Of a stretch of 21,401 nt of DNA, positions 10,601-16,600 are shown piece after piece. A model generated the notes under the pieces. That model did no database searches, was not told the DNA's origin, and saw nothing but the letters and a program-made list of their open reading frames with translations. The DNA lies in contig BLXT01004214.1 of the NCBI GenBank assembly GCA_019648995.1, forward strand, positions 749,695 through 771,095, read 5' to 3'. This stretch comes from Plakobranchus ocellatus. Taxonomy: Eukaryota > Mollusca > Gastropoda > Plakobranchidae. Position 1 is the stretch's first letter, and every line of letters begins with the position of its first letter. A program made the translations under genes and the position numbers.

Positions 10601-13600
10601 ACTTACCTCCATGACACGCCATGTGAGGATGCTGACAGGGGTTATTGTTACACGTGTCTCCACTCAGCAGATTAGACAGTGAGGTTCAATCCAAGACAAG
10701 GCTATGAGACTGATCTATACGTGTATTACTTACCTCCATGACACGCCATATGAGGATGCTGACAGGGGTTATTGTTACATGTGTGCTGATGATGATCCCC
10801 GGGTCCACCATAGCGAGATCCCATGCCATTGATTCCACCATTGGACTTGGATAGAGAGAGAGTTGAAAAATAAGCTTCAATTAGTGTGCTGAGTTTTATC
10901 TTCATAAACACTTTTTTTATTAATACATTTAATGTATTGGCTTCTTATATATGGAATGACCAGTGTCCAATTAAAAAAAGTAAAAGAGTTCATATGTCTT
11001 GAGACCCAACCAGCCGAGAATCGCCAGTCCTATTTTGAATTTTGAACCACTAGCCCTGTCTCCAGTTGTATTCTGTGAGTTTTGTGTTGGTGAATATTGC
11101 ATACAGATATATAATTATGTTGACTATGTTGCCAAGAGTAAATAAAAAAAAACCTATTACCGTGAGATAAAATAAGCCTAATAATCTTTGGCTTCAGGAC
11201 TTATCTCAAGATAAATCAACCTTTGAATACAGTCCTTCACTTTCAACTCCTTCCAGAGCTTATTTGTGTATGAACAAAATCAGCCTACTCCTGACTTTAC
11301 AAGGCATATATCACGACTCTAACATCCAGATGGAATACAACAGCTTCGCAGTGTTTAACTTACAAAGTACTGTTTAGGGCGGCCAGCGCCAAATCCAGAT
11401 CCACCTCCATGTACAGATGTCTGCAGGTCATAGTCAGCAAGAGGATTGACCTCTAGGTTCATGCGATTATGGCCTCCTTGACCGCCTGAACTACCAGCCA
11501 TACTCATAGGGTTAGCTGAGGGGTAGAGTCCACCATTGACTTGCTGGTGCTGCTTCATTGCAGCAGAGTGATCTCCCCCTGCAGCAAGAAAACACTGCGC
11601 TTGTTCCTGGAATTTTTGCTCAGAGTTGCTGGCTAGGTCTAGGCAGATAAAGAATGGAAACAAAAAATTAATATAAGAAAATAATGATGACAATATTTTT
11701 AAATGCTATTTTTAAGAAGGAATTCAACCTAACTATACTATTTCAATAACATTATGAAAATTTTTTGAGATTTAAAACAAGCAAAATTGTAGCTGGTAGC
11801 TTTTTCTTTCTAATCTTTCTTAAGAATTAATATAAAAAAACTAGAAATTGTACAAACTTAATCAAGCAATGGGACAAAATATCCAGCAGTTCTGGGAGGC
11901 AAAAAAAAAGCATTGTATTAATTCCATGTTTTTTAATATCATTGTAAAATACTTAAAATATGTTGCATATTGAATCGTAATGAATCAGTAAAAACGGAGC
12001 TGCTGAGAGCACCTGAATGTCCACAAAGAAATAAGACTCACTCCTGCGCTTCTGCTTCTTGTACTTGCACAGACAGATTGTGACTAATGGTACGAGGACA
12101 CACAACAGCACTCCAATGGCGATGCACAAGATAATCGGTTGGCCAAGCTCATCTCTGCTGCGCTGTTGTCGATTTGTTTCGGGCGAATCTGTCATGGGAG
12201 GCTCCACTCGTGGAGGCAGTAGTGGTGGGATGCCTTGGCTTATGGAAGGATCTGAAGGATAGAACAAGGATGATGAGCAATATGCAGAGTGTACAACCTC
12301 AGTGCACAGACACAGGCACAGCGTTTCTGTCAAGAGATAAAAATTGTTATACAGCTACAAAACGTTTTCATAGACAATTCGGTATAGGTTCTTTTTTTTC
12401 TTTCAACTCAATTGAAGATATGACATCACGTCATTTATCTGAAAAACCTTGGAAATAACTTTCAGACAGCAAATATAAGTGAAAAAAAATAGGAGCTGTA
12501 ATATGAATGCGTTTTTTGAAATAGAAGAGTATAAAATAAAAATTGCATGGTCAGAGTCAGAAAACTAATCAAAAAAAACATTTCAGTTAGATATGAAACC
12601 CTTTGAGCTATCCCATTCTAGTAGATGTGTAGATCAAATGTAAAGAATAGGGTTCAATATCAAATAATGAGAGAAGTCATATTGTTTCATGTGGATTCTA
12701 AAGACTGAGTGAGAGCAACTAAGGAAATAAATATTATATTGAAATAAATATATAATATGTATTGAAGTACAATGAGAGAAACTATCTCAGTCTGAATTTT
12801 TTTATGTGTGTCAGTGCATACACCCCATCTTTGGGCTTTCAGGCCTTGCGCGCCTACTCAACGAACTTGTTTACAGAAAGGTTCTTGCAGATCTAGGCTG
12901 GTTAGCTACTGTGCCACCAGTGCTCCTATAAGCCAATAATTTCACACACCTCTCGATCTTGTCTTCCCATTGACCTTGTTGCTGTAATCACTGACACCCT
13001 CTGAGTTGAAGCTCTGCATGCGGATTGTGTAGTCTGTGTCTGACTGTAAATTCTGCAACACATGGTTTCTGATCCCTGGCCCTGGCAGTATCAATTCAGC
13101 ATAATCTTCCGTGCTTTCAAACGGCTTGTATAAAATGACGAAGCCTTCAACAGGGCTGGCGGATTCAGCCTTATACTGAAAAGAACAAAAATGATTGAGA
13201 TAGAGAAGTGATTAATGGGGCACCAGAAAATGTCAACAGTAGTCCTAATGAGTCACATGTTACATTTTGAAAATCTTAAACTGCATTGTAAGGATTTGCA
13301 ACGATAAACAGTGGATAACAATATGCTGATTCTACACCAGGAATTTGTAAGTATTTAAAATTGATAAAAATAGCATTTTAAGAAGAGAACTCCATTTAAT
13401 AAATCTTTTTTGAAGTTAAAAAAAATACTGCTGAGTCGAAATGGAAATGACATGAGACTGTGTATGCTGAAACAATCAAGTCAAATGAAGATAAATTAAT
13501 AATGGAAAACTGGAAATATCTGTGTCAACCTTTGACGGCTTTGTTAAATTTCTATTGCTTATTAGCATGACAAGAATTGCTTTTGGCTGATCAAGTATCT

Positions 13601-16600
13601 CAATCCTTTGTTCTTTCTGCCAATTTTGGTAATAATCATAGATTTGTTAGGAAAAAATGAGGACTGACAAATGTATTAAGTTCTCACTACCAAACTTCTG
13701 ATGTCTCACATGACTGTCACTGCACCAGCCAGCTCAACGTGTTCACATCTCTAAATTTGGTGCCATAAAAGCGAGGAAATGAATAAAAAAAACCTGGATT
13801 GATTGAGTCAGAGAGTCTCTTTCTTAGTGCAACACCTGTGCAAGCCAAGGTACATTTACATTTGCACCAAACAGAAATCTTTTTGGCCCCTGTGATGGCC
13901 CAAGTAGTAGAGAAAAGCAAGGGTAACAGTGAATTAAGCAAAACTGAACAAAGCCCAGAAATTTACCTGCCAGGTTATACCGAGGCCAAAACTCTGCTGA
14001 TACTGAACAGGTTTGACCTCCACAATGGTGGGCGGTGTGTCTGGCTTGCTCACATCTGCTGCCGAGTCCACTGTCAGATAAAATAGGTCTGAGCTGTCTG
14101 AGTTCAAGTTGTCATTATCTTCGTACACAGCGAGGACACGGAACTTGTAAGATGCACCTGATGCAGCAGAAAGGAAAAGCTCAGTATTTTGCTTGAAAAC
14201 TAGAAAGTTTATAAACAGCTTCACTTCGATCAGTCTTCATTATGCATCCTTGCATCTCAGACAAAGTCCACATTTTTTATGACCAGATTAAAAGATACTT
14301 GTCTATCAAGACACTTACATTTAGTGTTTTGCTTTTGACAAAGACATTGATGAAACTATTTGTGCTGCTGATAAACAGAAAAAATATTTTTAACAATGAC
14401 ACGTGAGTCAAAAAAAACCTTGACAAGTATATATTGCTTTGAGCTTAAATTTTTTCATGAATTAAAAAAAAGAAAGAGGGGAGGGAGGGTTGCATAATGC
14501 ACTCTAGAAATGATGAACTAGGATCTAAAATACCAAAAAACAGGGAAGAATTATTGTCAAACAGAAAGTTGGTTGGCAAACCTACCAGATTTAAGACCAG
14601 ACACTTCAAAATCCCTGGTGTTTGACGCTAACTGGGCATCACTGGTTTTCCACTCTCCCTTTGTCTCTTTGTATTGCACTTTGAAGAACTTAATAGTCTG
14701 ACCATTGCCTTTGTCTGGCACTTCCCAGCTCAGCTTCACTGACCGGTCAGACAGCTGCTCCACCTCAGGAGCCGACGGCTTGTACTTGGCTGTGACAAAA
14801 AAGTGAGACAAACAGACGGATTTCAGATGAGTATCGATATTTGATACATTAATAAACCTTTTTCAGAACACCATAAAATTTGGGGCTTCACAACTTTTGA
14901 TTTGGTTAGATTTTGTGCAAGCCAGTCTACAAAGGTGATCTCAGGCTTTCAGGCCCTCTATCAGGCCAAGGCGATGGTGGCTATGGATATGATGTCCATA
15001 TTTGGTGTGTCTGTTGAAAACAATAACCTATGAAATCAGAGTATTACTTTAAAGCAAGAGTCTTAATTGATATTTTCAAAATGGTATATGAGTATTTCTA
15101 TTTAAATGGGACAATGATTAAAACTGATTTACATGACTGCTCCTACAATATTGCCACAAAATCACTATAAACATTACCTTCTCAGACAAACAACTACAGC
15201 TACCTCCACTACTACAAATACTACTGTTTCCCCTACAAGAAGCACTTCTATTGCTAATATGACTATAGTAATTTTCCCCTACAAGAAGCACTTCTATTGC
15301 TAATATGACTATAGTAATGACATATTGGCAGTGCGGCTATCAATTCAACTTATACTAGTAGTGTTAGAAACCAAGTTGCATTAAAAAAAATAAAAAATTT
15401 ATATTTTCTGTCACCAAAATAACTTTTCTAATATGAACTAGCCTGACATTTTTTACCACTACAAAATAATAATCATGGACAAGTCCTAAAGCACAGTTTC
15501 TGTCCTAGATTGATGCTGTGACATAAAAAAAAATGTAGCACAAACATATTAGACCAAAAATTCTGGTCTTTAACATTTTTCATGATAAGATATTTCTTAT
15601 CTTAACTCTCACGAAAGCGTGCATGGAAAAATAATATTAATAAAGATTACTATAATGAAAAGAAAATTATTAGTTGTCTCAATCATTTCACCACAAACAA
15701 GACCAATGATTATCCAATGTGCTTTTGCTCCTGGCTGCAGCAATGATTATAATGAGGCCAAAGCTTGAGCTGAAATGCTGCTGCAAGGGCTACAAGTTTG
15801 TGTCAACAGCTAGCTTCTAATTTGGAAGTTTCAAATAAGTGGGTGTCACTCTCTCCTTCTCAAAACACAAGGAAAGCCTCATACTTAAAATAGTTTTCAG
15901 ACTTAATGAAAGAAAGAAATTGAGCAACTTTGCAATAGTGATCATCAAGGTAATGCTTTTGTTGCCAGTTATGACGCAAACATTCAAAACCTCTTTGGTT
16001 GATTTACAAAATGAATTTAAATTTGTTTTTCTTGCTTGACATTGTTCTAAGCCCCTGCATTAAAAAAAAAAAAAAAATCTTCTCTACAGTGAAATTCCTT
16101 GACCTGGCAACCTACGTTTTCCATTGGTGTGGCTACTAAACTTCTGTTGATTCTTCTTCTTCCTTCTGTCTTTCAATTTCATGTTCCTCCGCCGACCCTG
16201 CTTTTTTCTTTCCCTCTTCCTGGTTGCCCGTTCCCCATTGTTGCCTTTATCACTGCTGGTCTGTTCTCTCTCCTTCACAGCTGAGTCCACATCCTCTTCA
16301 TCCTCTTCCATTCTCTCTGGCTTTTCTGTTTGACACACAGAGAGCAGTATTTGTACCGGTAAAGTGCAATAACAATTGATTGAACAATAACAATAGGAGA
16401 GGCAGAGGTTCAAAATTAATTAGCAGCAAGGTGAAGGTAATTATAGAAGAGGCAGCAACAGGAGTAAGAATTTTAAAAATAATAGCTGCAGCAGCAGGAG
16501 TAATAGTATTAGAAGTAGTAGCAGCAGCAGCAATAGAAGCAGCTGTAGTGACAGGAAAAGTGTTAATATCAATGACACAATCATCATTTATAGAAGTTCA

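Larger units (their letters stand above)
9137..10733 (-). other. Intron between exons 10 and 11
   Basis: 1,597 bp with GTAAGT donor and TAG acceptor. The donor-proximal part holds the 127-bp tandem units; the remainder (9137-10250) is AT-rich with no recognised feature. Confidence 0.8.
10276..10783. repeat. Four tandem 127-bp units containing duplicated tail-exon end and donor site
   Basis: Units start at 10276, 10403, 10530 and 10657, each exactly 127 bp, with only a handful of substitutions between copies and no indels. Each unit contains, on the minus strand, the last 51 positions of the exon-10 region (50 bp are exon 10 itself in the native unit), its GTAAGT donor, and intron sequence including a tRNA-like stretch (plus gaggttcaatccaag). 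The unit at 10657 overlaps the real exon; the other three lie in the intron downstream of it. The high identity indicates recent duplication. Confidence 0.93.

Noticed and set aside
10276-10783. CRISPR-like array
   Set aside because: Repeats are contiguous 127-bp units without variable spacers, in an animal intron.
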